Assembly: GCA_021234155.1 (NCBI GenBank)
Contig: JAJEKV010000015.1
Span: 11,492,101 to 11,556,100 of the forward strand
DNA length: 64,000 bases
DNA from: Isoetes taiwanensis
Taxonomy: Eukaryota; Streptophyta; Lycopodiopsida; Isoetales; Isoetaceae
Reading direction: 5' to 3'
This document shows, one piece after another, positions 11,219 to 24,459 of the stretch; the first letter of the stretch is position 1; each line of letters opens with the position of its first letter. The position numbers and the translations under genes were made by a program. Under the pieces are notes generated by a model. It was not told where the DNA came from. It did no database searches and saw only the letters and a program-made list of their open reading frames with translations.

Positions 11219-11965
11219 CTACGTAAGAATATGATCAATTGTAGAAAAGTTTTTCCTGAAACCAGCTTGTCCCTTGGATCTAAGGCTGTGATTTTCTGCA
11301 AAATCACTAAGGACCATTTCCAACGCAGATCCATAAAGTTTTGCCATCACATGCCCAATCATAATTAGGCGATAATTAGCGGGATTCATAGAATCACCCG
11401 CCTTATGTATAGGCTTTATAATATTAACCAAAAACAGATTTGCAACCACTGGTGCCAATGTCTTAGCCCCATGTATAATCATTTCAGCTTGTAATTCTTC
11501 ACAATCTTTTGCTTTCCCTGTATCTAACTTTTGTATGGCCCTTTCAATGAGAGAGACCGTGAAAAAGGTAGATGCTTGAGGCCTCGGATCTAGCTCATCC
11601 AGAGAAAACTGTTGGTTCTTAACATCTAAGAGAGAGTTTGCATATGCTGACCATATCCCTAGATCTTTTAAAGGACAATCTGATTTTCTAGCTGACAATT
11701 TCCTCCAAAACTGCCCAGAAACATTATTATAAAGAAGATTTAGCATATGTCCTTTGTTTTTGGATTCAAAAGCTCTTTTTTTGCGCCATGTCAATCTTTT
11801 ATACTCAGCTTTAATTTCTGGTACTATATCAGGGCTGAAGTTCAAAGCATGTTTCAACTTCCTGTGCAATGTTTTACAATCCTGGTCATCGAGCCATTTT
11901 GAGGCATAGATCCAACTTTTTTCCACTGTTCTTTGCATTCCCTGACAGAATATGGAAAGCAACAT
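11219..11965 (-). pseudogene. LINE reverse transcriptase, N-terminal part only
   Basis: The frame continues the endonuclease ORF after the frameshift. It carries the linker (KWLDDQDCKTLHRKLKH) and RT motifs 0-2: KLDTGKAKDCEELQAEMI, VNIIKPIHKAGD, NPANYRLIMIGHVMAKL and GQAGFRKNFSTIDHI. It stops there. The palm core with the YADD box, the thumb and the C-terminal domain are missing, and the next bases are the element's 3' end. The copy therefore has an internal deletion as well as 5' truncation. Confidence 0.88.
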
Positions 11966-12681
11966 TTAGAAGCTTCTAGCATGGAGTGAGATAGAAGCGC
12001 CGCTTTGTTTTCTAGTGAGCCCCTTTCCTCAATACCTTGAAGGTAAGAACTCAAGACATCATCATAAACCGTGTCCATGCAGTGATCAAACTCAAGATGA
12101 TAATCAAGTATCCTGCTGATTGGTTTTGTTTCTACTTGTGTATTTGGGGATTTGATGGTAAAAACCAAAGGAACATGATCTCCTTTTGCAGGTCTCCTAT
12201 CAACATAGAAAGAATCAATCTCACATATGAAGTCAAGAGAACCAATAAGATAGTCCATAACACCATTTCCACCTTTGTGCAGAAAACATGTGTATTTGGC
12301 ATAATCAGGCCATTTGGGGAGCCCCTTGTATATAATCAGGTTATGAATCTGCCCAAGATTCAAAAGATGACGTCCATATTCAGTTATGGGCGCATTTTCT
12401 CTTATATCAGCAGATGTTCTTGCTGTACCTGTTTCCCTAGGATGAATGTCTGGAATTAGAATAGGGTCAGAATTAAAATCATTAAGGTGGATCTGTTCAT
12501 CTCTTCTTCGCGCATTAAAATCACCAATCAGAATCACATCTCCAAACGTGGAAAATTCTGCAATATCCATGTAGAGTGCTTGGTATGGGGCCTCATATAT
12601 TTCCTGATCTATATATTCTGAGCCTTTAGGAGGAAAATAGCATACTGCAATATATAGATCTCGACATGGAGATCTAGAAAG
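11854..12681 (-). pseudogene. LINE endonuclease domain (5' truncated, frameshifted)
   Basis: This is an apurinic-endonuclease-like (exonuclease III fold) domain of a LINE ORF2. In order it shows AVCYFPPKGSEY, the catalytic-loop motif ILIGDFNAR, a Tyr-Gly-Arg-Leu-Leu helix, the VMDYLIGS block and the KGDHVPLVF block that carries the active-site Asp-His. The open frame runs without ATG from the 5' truncation point. A one-base frameshift near 11900 moves the reading into the overlapping downstream frame that carries RT. The enzyme would nick target DNA to prime reverse transcription, but this copy is dead. Confidence 0.88.
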
Positions 12682-12692
12682 CTTGATCTACA

Positions 12693-15600
12693 ATCATGCA
12701 AAATCAACATAGTAAATACTTGCATTACTAAAACAAATGTTATAGGGGCTACTTCTCAGGATAATTTACCTGGTTGCATGACTCAGGAGACATCTATTCT
12801 TCTGCTATATCCTCGGATTTGTCACAATCTATATTAGTGTAGAGGACAATGTGACTTGACTTCTATCAATCCCATATGCCTGCATTTACAACAATCAAGA
12901 AAGCTCCTGTGTTACAACCAAGACCCCAGCAGATGTCTTTTCTTTTAAAATAAATAATACCATGTTCCGAATGCAATCCAGCATGGAAGACTACCTGCAC
13001 ATTTGAAGAGGATAGAACCAACATGGAACACTACCTGCACATTTGAAGAGGATAACTACATGCATGTTCTGTGAGGTTTTTTTTGAAGGAGTTCTCCTGA
13101 CAATAAAGGCATGCAACCATATAATCATAATTAAATTTGTAAATTACAGCTATCAAGATGAGGAGGGTCAAACTTCATACATTAAGGTCTGATCTAGATG
13201 CATCCAGAAGCTTGAATTCGCTGCATTAAACATTCAAGTTCCAAAAACATAATCCGCTGCTCGTTAAGCAAAACATCGATGTATTTATAATCCCCTGCAA
13301 AAGCATTGCCAGAACCATATTAGGGTTTTCCGATTCACAGAAGAAGAGTTTGTTTTAATATTTGGGTCTTTGATTCAGACAGAAATCAAAAAAATAAAAC
13401 CGTTTTCTTTGTTTAAAACATGACGGATTGAACTGGGTTCTTTGTTTCAAACAGAAATTTGAAAGATTCTATCTTCAGACGGAAACATAAGAAGAAAATG
13501 GCTATGGAGGTTTACCTCCGGGAACTTTTGCTCCATTTCGATCTGCAGATTTTAGATTCCACATTTGCTCGGACACTGCTTGCGTTTGATAATAATCCAT
13601 CTCTCCGCCCGGTTGGGATGCTAAAGGAAGGCCCGCCCATCTGGAAAGGTAGAAGTAGAACTGTAACAGATTAATGCATGAAAACCGACAAGATTATAAT
13701 GAAAACCAGCGCCAGATTCACGCATTTTCATGAAGATAAAACAGAATGCACAACCCAATTTATGAAGATTAACGGTATTAATACTCAGTTGGCGAAACAA
13801 ACAAATTTATCAAGCGACTAAGCACAACCCAATTGGAAAACAAATCAGCGAAAAATAAGGTTAGGTACCATAACGAAACTACGGAATCCCTAGCAGCAAG
13901 AGAAAATTCACGAACTGGACTAAAAGATATCCAGGCCATCCCGGCATTCATGAACTGGCAAGGAAGACGCTCCCATTTGCCTAGATACAAACCTTTCTAA
14001 CTGATTTTAAATCGGACGCTCTAAAATGGAAGTTCTGAAATGCAAAAAATCAAGGGCCCAAAACGCGCACAGACTATCATAAAACGCCTTTATTATTATA
14101 TATAGATAACTTAAATAACTTAGGGTGAAATTACACTATCAGTGCCCAAACTTAAATACGTGGCAAATTTGGGCACCCTCTAGACACTGGAAATTCGTTT
14201 TGCCACAGTTCGTATCACACAGGTGCCCAAGTCTTTAAAAATAAAACTGACACGTAGTTTGCAAGAAACGGTCCCGGGGGGTGCACTTATACATAAGGGG
14301 GGTATGGCATCTGCGTTCGAAGGGTAGCAAAAAACTCCCCTTGTATACGCAATTTTAAAAGGCGATTTGGCCCCTCTGTGTATAGATATTGCTCCAAATC
14401 AGTGCCTAAAAACACCCCTAACCCCTAATTATACGTACGCAAATAGTCCAAAAAACACCCCTCCGTTGAACTCTCATGGGTTATACGCTGATCAAAGGTA
14501 AATCCCCCGGGGAAACGGTGTTCTGCATGTTGCGATATCTCTTCTTCGAGGTATCAATCTTCCTTCCTATTTATATGACCCCAAGCTTTCCAAATCCGGC
14601 CCATATTTATGCGATACTTGACAGCTTTGAATGAGTTTTGAAGCTCCATATGTTCAAAGGAAAGATCTGAGTTCTGGATAAATCCAAATTATTGTTTGAA
14701 TGAGTTATGGAGCCACCGGATTTAAGCAAAATGATCAATGCGGTAGCGATTTTTTGCGAATTTGCAAAATTTGGAGCTCTTCGGATTGCAAAGGGGCCAC
14801 TCTTCGATTTTGTCTCACATGTTGCTTTAGAAAGTTGGGACAAGCAAAATCCCCAGATCCAAAATATTAGGGTGCCAATATATCTGTTGGATGTTTGGCA
14901 CCCTAGGTGTGATACATATTAAATGCCCAAAAAGTCCACAAGGCACAAATTTGATGGTTACTTATATTTATTTTTTTCCGTTTGGCCTGGCCTTAAGGTA
15001 ACAAGAACGTTAGAAAACAATTAACGAAAATGAATGCATCCTAGTGCATCATTTCAAGCGGCGAGGATGAGGCGAGAGATGAATGGCCAAGATCGTGATC
15101 TTGGTCCTCACATCCTATTGTGCATCATTTCAATGGCGAGAGATGACACATAGATGAATGGCCAAGATCGTGATCTTGGTCCTAACTTCCTATTGGTCTA
15201 GGTTAAATTTTCTCTTTATTGGCGAGGCGGTCGATTTTGGCGCCTTCCTTCTTGCCTGCCTTATTTCTTGCCGATTTGCACTCTATTGCTTTTGCAGCCT
15301 TGTTTCTTGGAGGCATGCGCATCTTGTAGTCTTCTGGATCTTAGATCTTAGGATTGGCTGATCTTGCGGTGGAGCCCATTTGGCGGATCTGCGGAGCAAT
15401 GCATTAACCTGAGGCGTATGTAGGGTTCATATGCACCCTTTTTCCTAGGCGGAATCCACGGGGTGCATCGGTAACCGGTTTTATGATCTTATTTCTTTGA
15501 AAAGATATCACACAGGTCGATTATCCCATCCGAAATGGGAACATATGGTGCTTTTTCCATCATGTGAATAGGTTATGGCTGGAAGGAAATGATATATCGC

Positions 15601-17639
15601 CAGATTGAATACATGCGGCTTAAATTTTTGGCGGATTGGAGTGTGTATTTTGCCAATTTAATAGGCGATAGAACTAAGCTCGAGAAATTTCTTTGCCCGG
15701 TGGCACCATAGCTAGATAGCCGGTGACCTCATGCAACACACTAGCGGATAAAAGTTTTCTCTGTGAGGCTTGGAATGTCAAATAGGCGGTGATTTGGTGC
15801 TCCAGGTAATTTGCTCAACTCTTTAGCTTAATCTGCTTTGCTCAAATCTTCAACTTAATCTGCTCAAAGTGATCTCGCTCAAAGGAGGTGAGTTTGTATA
15901 TTATGGTGCGATGCTATTTTTCTTCTCAATTTGTTCAAAATTTGGAAGGATGAAGAGGAGGTGCGGGTTTTGTTGTCTATTAAAACCCCTTTTGCATTAG
16001 AAAGTTCTGGGATAAAGATGGCGTCCTTCGGTCTTATGTAAAAAAATTCACCGCATTTACTTGACACCATTATTTCTTTATCTCGCATTCATGTGACACC
16101 ATTCTTGTAACATTCTTTTCGCATTAATTTGGCGGGTTCGGAAGGTTTAGCTAAGGTACAAACAAAAACAAAAGGTGCGCCGGCAAAATATTGTAAGTAG
16201 AGAATAAGATATGTTTTCCATTTTTTGCATTTTCACAGGTTTGGCATTTTGCATTTGTTCCACGAGGTTGACAAAGTTTAGTTAGGGAAACAACGTAAAT
16301 AAAGGCATGCCTTTGTGGAAACAAAGGTCTCATTGGGGCGCAGCTCAGTACCGCAATGGAGCTTTGCGGGGACTTTGAAATCCCATGGAATTGGCGGACA
16401 AAGTGAGGATATGGCGGGGAGTATGTAAAGAACAAGGTTTAAGTAATTGGAATATGGATTCTCGGAATCGACTTCCCATACTTGAAAATACATGCATTGG
16501 AAATACATGCATTGAAAATACATTGTTTAGGTAGTAACTGTTACTATCATGATTATTATGTCTAGAATCACAAAAAGTTCAGAAACATTGAAAGCTGGAA
16601 CTCTATGGTTTAATAACTACATATAAGATAAGAACAAACATACATAATTGGAAGTCACAATATGCTTTAAGAACTACCATGCCTAATGGAATTATTTGGG
16701 TTCGATTCCCAAAAGGCAAGAAATTAACAATAGTTTGTACCAGGGTTCATAAATAAATTAGCATAACAACATAGTGCTTTTCTTTTCTCAATATTATCTT
16801 TAAATGTATTTTTGGTAAAAAGCATGCCTTGTTTTTTTAAAACTGCGTGTGGGTGGTTTTTTTTATTTTTCCCCAAAAACAACAGTCGAAACAACCGCTA
16901 CCCTTAAGAAATGACGTGTTAGTTTTTTGATAACTACACTTGAAAATGCTTATTTTTAAAAAGCCACATGTGGATTTTATGCAAAAAACAATACTAAAAA
17001 ATAGCACCCAGTTTTGATTAACCACATTTTTTTCTTAAAACCACATATCATTTTTTTGGAAAACCAACAACTAGGTGTAGACACGTGTAGTTTCTAGCAA
17101 AGTCGGACAAAATTCTCTATGTAAAATTTCAGTGTAACTTTTTTGTTTTTTTTGCAAAACAACAGTTAAAAACAACATGTGGACCTTTTAAGTTTTATTA
17201 AGAACCACATGTCTTTTTTTCACGAAAGCAACACTAGAAAACTACGACTACTTTTAAAAAACAACATGTTGAAACACATGTAATTCCTGATTCTGCAGGT
17301 CATGGGGGCAGCAAGAATGGCTTCCCCCATGCCATTCTACATAACATAAGGACATTCCTTGTCTCCTCCCATTTTGCATTATCAAGAGATAGATGCTAGA
17401 ACACTTTTTACACTATGTATTATATAAAATGCCCGTGGTGGCTTTTACGCTCAGGGAGGGCGAGGTGCAAGACGAGGTGGTACGCGAGACGCAGAGGCGA
17501 CGAGGCCACTGATGAGCCTTTCAACGAGTCCCTTACATGACATAAAAACCCACAAGGGCGACAGACTTTCGTTGAAATTTACAGGCATGCGGCAGTAGTA
17601 TTAATTTGTACATGATTTAGAAAAGATGTAGAGGTAGAC
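12693..17639. other. Gene-poor stretch with short duplications
   Basis: No gene is supportable. Small structures are present. A direct duplication of about 33 bp with period 40 starts at 12982 and 13022. A period-75 duplication carries GATGAATGGCCAAG at 15078 and 15153, and each copy holds the inverted repeat CCAAGATC-GT-GATCTTGG. A degenerate T/A-rich repeat at 16830-17290, rich in AACCACAT and AAAACAAC, resembles the reverse complement of the 1.2-1.8 kb minisatellite. A lone T-arm-like motif near 16700 is not a tRNA. Confidence 0.5.
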
Positions 17640-18846
<1,207 letters not shown>

Positions 18847-18865
18847 TTAGTAGCAGAAAAATAGT

Positions 18866-19225
18866 AGCAGAAAAATCAGAACAACAGCTTCGAGCTCGCA
18901 ATCTAAAGATATCTGGAATTGCGGAGCAAGAGGATGAGGACATATCAGAGGTAATTGAGCTTTTTTCAAGGATGTAATGCATCTGCATGAACCACAAATG
19001 GTGCACTGTAGAAGGCTTGGCAAGCCGGGGGATATCACAGGGCCTATCCTAGTAAAATTTAGAAGTGAAGAGGCACGTAATAGAGTGCTTCTCGCAACAA
19101 GTCAAAGACTTAAAGGACAAAAAATTTGGATTGATCCGGACCTTTCTCGACAACAGAACACGGGGAAAAAGAGTGGGGAGAAGGTCAAGGCGCCAGATTG
19201 GATGGGGTTGTTGCATTCCGGATAG
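18866..19225 (+). pseudogene. LINE ORF1 (RRM-like RNA-binding protein), frameshifted
   Basis: The first frame reads RARNLKISGIAEQEDEDI and VIELFSRM, then stops at a TAA. After a frameshift the second frame reads HCRRLGKPGDITGPILVKF, then RNRVLLATSQRLKGQKIW and IDPDLSRQQ. This order (R-N-L-x-I-x-G-I, then LGK, ILVKF and L-K-G) is that of RRM-type ORF1 proteins of L1-like elements, which bind the element RNA. Confidence 0.75.
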
Positions 19226-19278
19226 GAACAACAATGCCGCGTGATTACTAGGAAGAAACGAGAATAGGGATTTCGCGA

Positions 19279-20125
19279 CCTTGAGGGTCTTAGTATGGAA
19301 CATGCATGGTTTAACAGGCTAAAATAGATGCTACGGTGATATCCGGAGAAGTGCAGATCTGCTCTTGTTTTTCGAAACTTGGCAACATCAAACAATTTCC
19401 TTACCCACTATAAATGGATTTCACGGAATGGGCCTTTGCTTGGAACATGAAAGAGCACGGACCGGACGAGGTTTTGGTGGTCGGCGGCAGCTTACATTAG
19501 GAAAGAATTAATAGGGTGTGCATCATGGATCGGAAAGCATGAGCACAACCAATATATATGGTTGCAGCTGCAGTTACATAATAAAACAATCTATCTAGCA
19601 TCTTGTTATTTTGCTCCTCTGAACATGAAAATATATGATAATCAGGGACTTGACAAAGAGAATCCGCTGCACGAATTAACCCAGGAGATTATGAAGTACA
19701 AGGATTTAGGAGAGGTGATTGTCACAGGAGATTTTAATGCACGCACTATGAGCAAACAATGCACCACATTTGAACAAGTAGATGATGATCTGTTAACTGA
19801 AGTACAGGATCCAGCATTTGATAGGCGCTCGGAAGACCAAGCTAAAAACAGTTTAGGTGACTTTTTGCTCCAAATGGGATCGGTCTGCAACTTGAAAATT
19901 CTGAATGGTACGTCTAGACACCCTCAATCTTTCTCTTTTACGTGCTTCTCACACATGGGATCAAGTACAATTGACTATGTAATGGCTGATCCTGCATCCT
20001 GTACAGTCAAGAATTTTAGTATCACTTTAAACCGCGGATTTCGGATCATGCATGTTTGTCTTTTTCATTGCAAGGAGGTTGTAAGAAATTTTGCACAAAC
20101 CCGAGCCGTTTTATACCTAGGTTGA
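19279..20125 (+). pseudogene. LINE endonuclease domain with stops
   Basis: The domain begins RVLVWNMHGLTG at about 19285 and is then interrupted by stop codons. A longer frame from 19562 holds YLASCYFAPLNM, VIVTGDFNARTM and the SSTIDYVMADP block, which matches the exonuclease-III-fold endonuclease. The final substrate-binding block near 20050 (normally SDH) reads FRIMHVCLF, so the domain is damaged there as well. Confidence 0.85.
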
Positions 20126-20530
20126 AACTAGATTATAAAAGAAGGATATGTATCGAGAATGCGCTCAAAACCAGTCGAGTAATATTCAGCATCAAGGGAA
20201 TTTTAGCGGAAGATTCAAAAATCCTGGTAGATGTTATGCTTGAAGCTGCAAAAGATAGTTTTGGTTTTACCAAGCCACGGAAACCGGGCAGACCTTATAA
20301 CTCTTGGTGGGATAGTGATTGTACAAAAGCCAGGGCTCAGATTCCAAAGGGCCTTAGGGTAAAGCCCAAATGGTACAAAACATTGCTTAAAAACAAGAAG
20401 CGGACTTTTTATGCTAGGGAAGCGGCTTAAACTTCGAGTGAAATGTTCCATGCCAGACCAAAAGCTTACGGAACACTTTGAATACTCGCCGCGCCCGGGA
20501 ATAGCTTAACTTTCGGATGCCCTATTACGG

Positions 20531-21928
20531 ATGGTCAAAGATCCGTACCATGTAGCGGAGGCCACATCAATGCAAATATATTCCGTTGATGAAGATTTGT
20601 TCTTAGAAGAGGAAGTTGGGATCAAATTGGCAAACATGAAGAATGGAAAATCAGCAGACCTTTCAAGGAATAGGAATATGTGTAGAATTATTGAAGTGGG
20701 GAGGTCAACAAATCGGGGCCGGTAATCACGTCTCATCTAAATCAAAGCTGTGAGATATGGTTTGCCACAAACATGGAAGGAGAACAAAATAGTTCCGATA
20801 TACAAGACTGGGGATAGAAGGGATGTACGGAATTACCGCACCATTATGGTGGGAAGTGTGTTCTCAAAACTCTTGGGCAGTTTATTAGAAAGAAAACTGA
20901 GCAGTTGGGCTGAGGAGCATGGAAAAAGGGCTACATGCCAAGCAGGTTTTAGGAGACAACATAATACTCTAGACCATGCAGTAACTTTAAGGGTTCTTAT
21001 TGAAAAGGCAAAAGAACCAAGAAAAGCCCTTTATTTGGCCTTCATAGATTTCTCGAAGGCGTTTGACCCGATCTTGTGAGATAATCTAGGTGCACGTATG
21101 GATCAAATCGGTGTTCCCTTGTCTCTTAAAGGAGCTGTCAGTAAATTATACGAGGAAGTGATCGCCAAGCTTTCATGATTAGAAGATCTGATTACAAAGC
21201 ACAATGGGATGCGTCGGGGTTGTCCATTATCGCCGACGCTATCTGGTCTGTACATTGATGAGCTGGAGGAATGGCTACAACAGAGGGGATTCGCAGGAAC
21301 GATGCTAGGTGACATTCTCATTCAGTTGCTTTTGTACGCAGACGATGTAGTACTAGTAGCGGACTCACCGAATGGACTTCAAGATCACTTGAACAGTTTA
21401 AGTGATTTCTGCAGAGCCAAACAAATGAAAGTAAATTTGGGTAAGTCCAAGGTGATGGTTTTTGGAACAGTTAAGAGGCAATCTTTTTGGTATGACGGTT
21501 CTGTGTTGGAAATAGTAGAATGCTACAAATATCTCGGCCTAGAATTTTCATCTAACTACAAATGGAAAGATTGTGTGCATAAACGTGTTACAGGTGGCAA
21601 AGCAGCACTTTATAGTATGTTGGCGAGATGCCATAAGGCCTCTTTGGGTGATTGGAGTTTGAAAAAAATGTTGTTTAAGACTCTCGTGCAGACTGTCATC
21701 TTGTACGGAGCTCCCATTTGGGGGCCATCTATATCTCAAAAGCTCTGGGGGCAGATTGAAACGGTGCTCAAATCTTTCCTCCACGAAGAGCTAGGAGTCA
21801 AAAGACAGACACCTTACGCTATACTCTTGGCAGAAGCAGGTTTGATTCCTCTAGAAGCTGAGGCTCTATATCAGACAATTAATTTCGTCAATAGAGTCAA
21901 CCTAATGTCGAGGAAGATAGGCGCCTAA
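20531..21928 (+). pseudogene. LINE reverse transcriptase domain, several breaks
   Basis: Frames at 20531-20725, 20750-21079 and 21209-21928 together give the RT domain: WKENKIVPIYKTGDRRDVRN, CQAGFRRQHNTLDHAVTL, ALYLAFIDFSKAFD (first catalytic Asp), RRGCPLSPTLSGLYIDEL and LLLYADDVVLVADS (catalytic YADD). These are followed by the thumb (MKVNLGKSKVMVFG, CYKYLGLEF) and the connecting region ending VKRQTPYAILLAEAG. A stop after FDPIL and frame changes between the three frames disable it. The enzyme copies element RNA at the nicked target. Confidence 0.92.
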
Positions 21929-22014
21929 GATAGCATCGCTAGCATCCACCACATCGGGGTGGTTGCATGATGTCATGAAGTGGGCGGGCGGATGGGGAAT
22001 AACGGCCAGAACTC

Positions 22015-22485
22015 TTGGCCTACTACCGACACAGGCTAGAGATCCTGGTCCAAACCAAGGCGGTAGAGATCTTATGGGAAAAGAAGGGGTCACGGATGCT
22101 CACCTATCTAGAGGATATTAATCCCTTGTTAACTTACACAGACCAATGCTACCTGAGAGCCAGAATCTCAAAGCGTGCCAGGCATATTATTGCCAGATAC
22201 AGAACTAGCTCACACCATCTAGCAATCGAAGTAGGAAGATGGAGGCAAATTCCAAGAGAGAGCCGAATCTGTGCATTATGTGACCATCATAAGGTGGAAA
22301 GTGAATTCCATGTGTTTCTAGAATGCCCTGCTTACGATGATATTAGAGATAGACTTGGTATTTGTTGCCATAGTTTTCAAAGTTTTTATTCTCTATTGAT
22401 GATGGAACCAGCAAGTGCTTTAAGCCACTTCCTCCATCAGGTTGAGCTACATAGGACACTCATTATGACATTGGGTCATGATTGA
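22015..22485 (+). pseudogene. LINE ORF2 C-terminal Cys/His domain
   Basis: The frame carries RICALCDHHKVESEFHVFLE followed by CPAY. This CxxC...H...C zinc-knuckle-like pattern (C-A-L-C, E-S-E-F-H, L-E-C-P-A-Y) is common at the C-terminus of LINE ORF2. It is separated from the RT frame by a stop at 21928 and a short out-of-frame stretch. The same domain appears in the LINE near 42.4 kb. Confidence 0.75.
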
Positions 22486-22544
22486 TCGATTGATGTACAC
22501 TGTCGCTCCATGACCTTCAAGGTCTTTTGCGGGCGTGATCATAA

Positions 22545-22579
<35 letters not shown>

Positions 22580-22580
<1 letters not shown>

Positions 22581-22800
22581 AACGCTGTGGAGTTGCATTC
22601 CAAGCCTGCGGTGCTGCATTCCAATCTCCACCATTATTTAAACTACCGTACGTGTCATTCCATCCAGAACTGGCAGGTTCATTTCCTCCAGCAACATTCC
22701 ATCCAGAGCTGGCAAATTTGCTCCCTTCAGCAGCATACCATCCAAAACTAACAGGTTCATTTGCAACAGCATACCCTCCTGTTCCATTTGTTCAAAATGA
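22580..22800 (-). pseudogene. DEAD-box helicase N-terminal exon fragment
   Basis: The minus-strand frame reads GGYAVANEPVSFGW, KFASSGWNVAGGNEPASSGW and then NNGGDWNAAPQAWNATP. This is a Gly/Asn/Ser/Trp repeat of the low-complexity type found at the N-terminus of DED1/DDX3 helicases. It matches the style of SGWSGNLSKWNTTSGG on the far side of the LINE and has the same orientation, so the two pieces were one exon before the LINE inserted. At its upstream end (about 22800) it runs without a gap into PPR coding sequence in another frame. Confidence 0.72.
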
Positions 22801-24459
22801 TCCAGGGCCTGAAAGCCTTTCCCATGTTGGGCATATCCTCCAATGATTGCACCCCATGAAACTACATCTTGAGCAGGCAATTGATTAAAAATATTATGGG
22901 CTTCCTCCAGATTTCCACATTTAGTGAATATATCAACTAAAATATTACCCAAGAAAGTGTCTAAGTGCAGTCCAGTTCTTCTAATGTGATCATGAATACA
23001 TCTCCCTTGTTCCAGTGCTCCTATACTAGCACAAGCTTTTAAAACACTCAAAAATGTGATTCTGCTTGGCTCTACGTTTTTGTGTTGCTTTCCCATGCTA
23101 AATATATCCTTCAACAATTGCACCCCATGATATCACATCTTTGTCAGGAGATCTCCTGAAGGTTTTGGAAGCCTCTCCTATGTTCCCACATTTGGCATAC
23201 ATATCTATCAGGGTATTCCTCAGAACATTATCTGATTGGAAACCTTTTTTTATTACTTCAGCATGAATAAGCTTGCTGTTTGCTATCGAATTAATGAGGG
23301 TATATGCTTTCAAAGCAGTAGAAAATGTGACTTTATTAGCTTTGATGCCTTCCTCCTGCATCTTCTCAAAACATTCTAGGACCAGTTTACCTTGTCCAAG
23401 TTGGGCAATCATTGCAGTCTAGGACACCACATCTTTCTCTGGCATTGCATCAAAGACTTCGAACGCTGCATCTACATTACCACACTTGGCGTACATGTCA
23501 ACCAGGGTGCTTCTTGATTTGAGTGCACTTTGTATAATCTCCTTGTGAATTAGTATTCCTTCTTTTATTGCACCTATGCATGCACATGCTTTCAAGGCAC
23601 TAAGAAATGTAACGCGGTCTGGTTTTATGCCCTGCTCTTTCATATTCTGAAAACATTGAAGAGCCTAAACACCCTTACCAGATTGTGCATATGCTGAGAT
23701 GATTGCATTCCACAATACTAAATTTGGTTTAATGCCTTATTCTTGCATCCTCCCAAAGAACTGAAATGCCAAATGACATTCTGCAGCATATCCTGCAATC
23801 ATTGCTCCCTGGCAAATAATAGAAAACAGTGCATGCCTCATCTAGACTTCTACATTTGGCATATGTGTCAATGAGAGTGTTTCCCATACATTATTACAAT
23901 GAAAATCACATTCAAAGATCCAGTAATGAATAACTCTCACCTGTGGAAGAATGTCCATCATTGCACATGCTTTAAGAACGGCAATAAAGACATAATTGTC
24001 ACTCTTCACAGCTGAAACCCCCAACATGTTGTGCAATATAATAGCATCACGGCCTTGATCAAGCCTGGCATGGGCCATGATAATTGCAGCCCATGTATAC
24101 TTACTTGGTTCTGCAATCTTGCAAAATACGTAGTTTGCTTCAATAAGACATCCATGGTAAGCAAAAATCCGGATAAGATAGTCACCTAAGATGGAAACTG
24201 AATCAAGCCCACTATGGTCCAGAAGCCATTGCACACGCCTGCCACCCTCTAAATTTCTTTCCTTCTCGCACTTTTCCAAAATGCCATATGCGTGATCCCT
24301 GGTTATAATAGGTCCTTGCTTCGCCATAAATTCAGCATTGTAAAGTAAGTCAGGAAGAGGAGAAGCCTCCTTAGACAAAGTTTGAGAAATCCTGGACAGA
24401 AAGACCATAACAGCAAGACAGTATTTCTTACCCAAAAAAAATGAAAAGGGGAGATACAA
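22790..24459 (-). pseudogene. PLS-type pentatricopeptide repeat protein, broken
   Basis: An intronless minus-strand PPR gene starts near 24459 with a hydrophobic, Ser-rich leader (a possible organelle transit peptide). Its repeats include SKYTWAAIIMAHARLDQG, KPDRVTFLSALKACACIGAI, STLVDMYAKCGNVDAAFEVF, NKVTFSTALKAY, NTLIDMYAKCGNIGEASK and VVSWGAIIGGYAQHGKGFQA. Such proteins bind organellar RNA for editing or processing. A one-base frameshift near 23880 leads to a stop at 23842. VVS-stop-TAMIA near 23416 replaces the usual Trp codon, and a TAG sits in GYI-stop-HGK near 23098. The C-terminal E/DYW region is absent, because the gene runs into helicase sequence at about 22800. Confidence 0.92.

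Larger units (their letters stand above)
11176..12692 (-). mobile_element. LINE insertion with 11-bp target-site duplication
   Basis: CTTGATCTACA occurs at 11176-11186 and again at 12682-12692, exactly flanking a 1495-bp minus-strand LINE (11187-12681). The element starts inside its endonuclease domain (5' truncation). It reads through the start of the RT domain, then jumps to a 3' terminus ACGTTAATAAAT followed by a (CTTT)n-type tail, seen on the + strand as GAAAGAAAG. The duplication, truncation and tail are the expected marks of target-primed reverse transcription. Confidence 0.92.
18850..22577 (+). mobile_element. Near full-length LINE inserted in the helicase fragment
   Basis: A 3.7-kb non-LTR retrotransposon lies antisense to the helicase. 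It carries, in order, an ORF1 RRM-like domain, the endonuclease, the reverse transcriptase and a C-terminal Cys/His domain, and it ends in an (ATT)n tail at about 22541-22576. Helicase coding sequence stops just left of it and resumes just right of it in the same orientation. Several frameshifts and stops make it inactive. Its tail and 3' end differ from the other LINEs in the window, so it represents a separate subfamily. No clean target-site duplication is visible. ATTAATATTAGTA left of the element and ATTATTATTACTA right of it may be a diverged pair. Confidence 0.9.

Noticed and set aside
13459-13674. 71-codon frame starting MKDSIF
   Set aside because: No domain, no neighbouring exons and ordinary composition. 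Likely chance.
16695-16713. tRNA-like T-arm (TTTGGGTTCGATTCCCAAA)
   Set aside because: No matching acceptor, D or anticodon arms within range. A lone stem-loop is not a tRNA gene.
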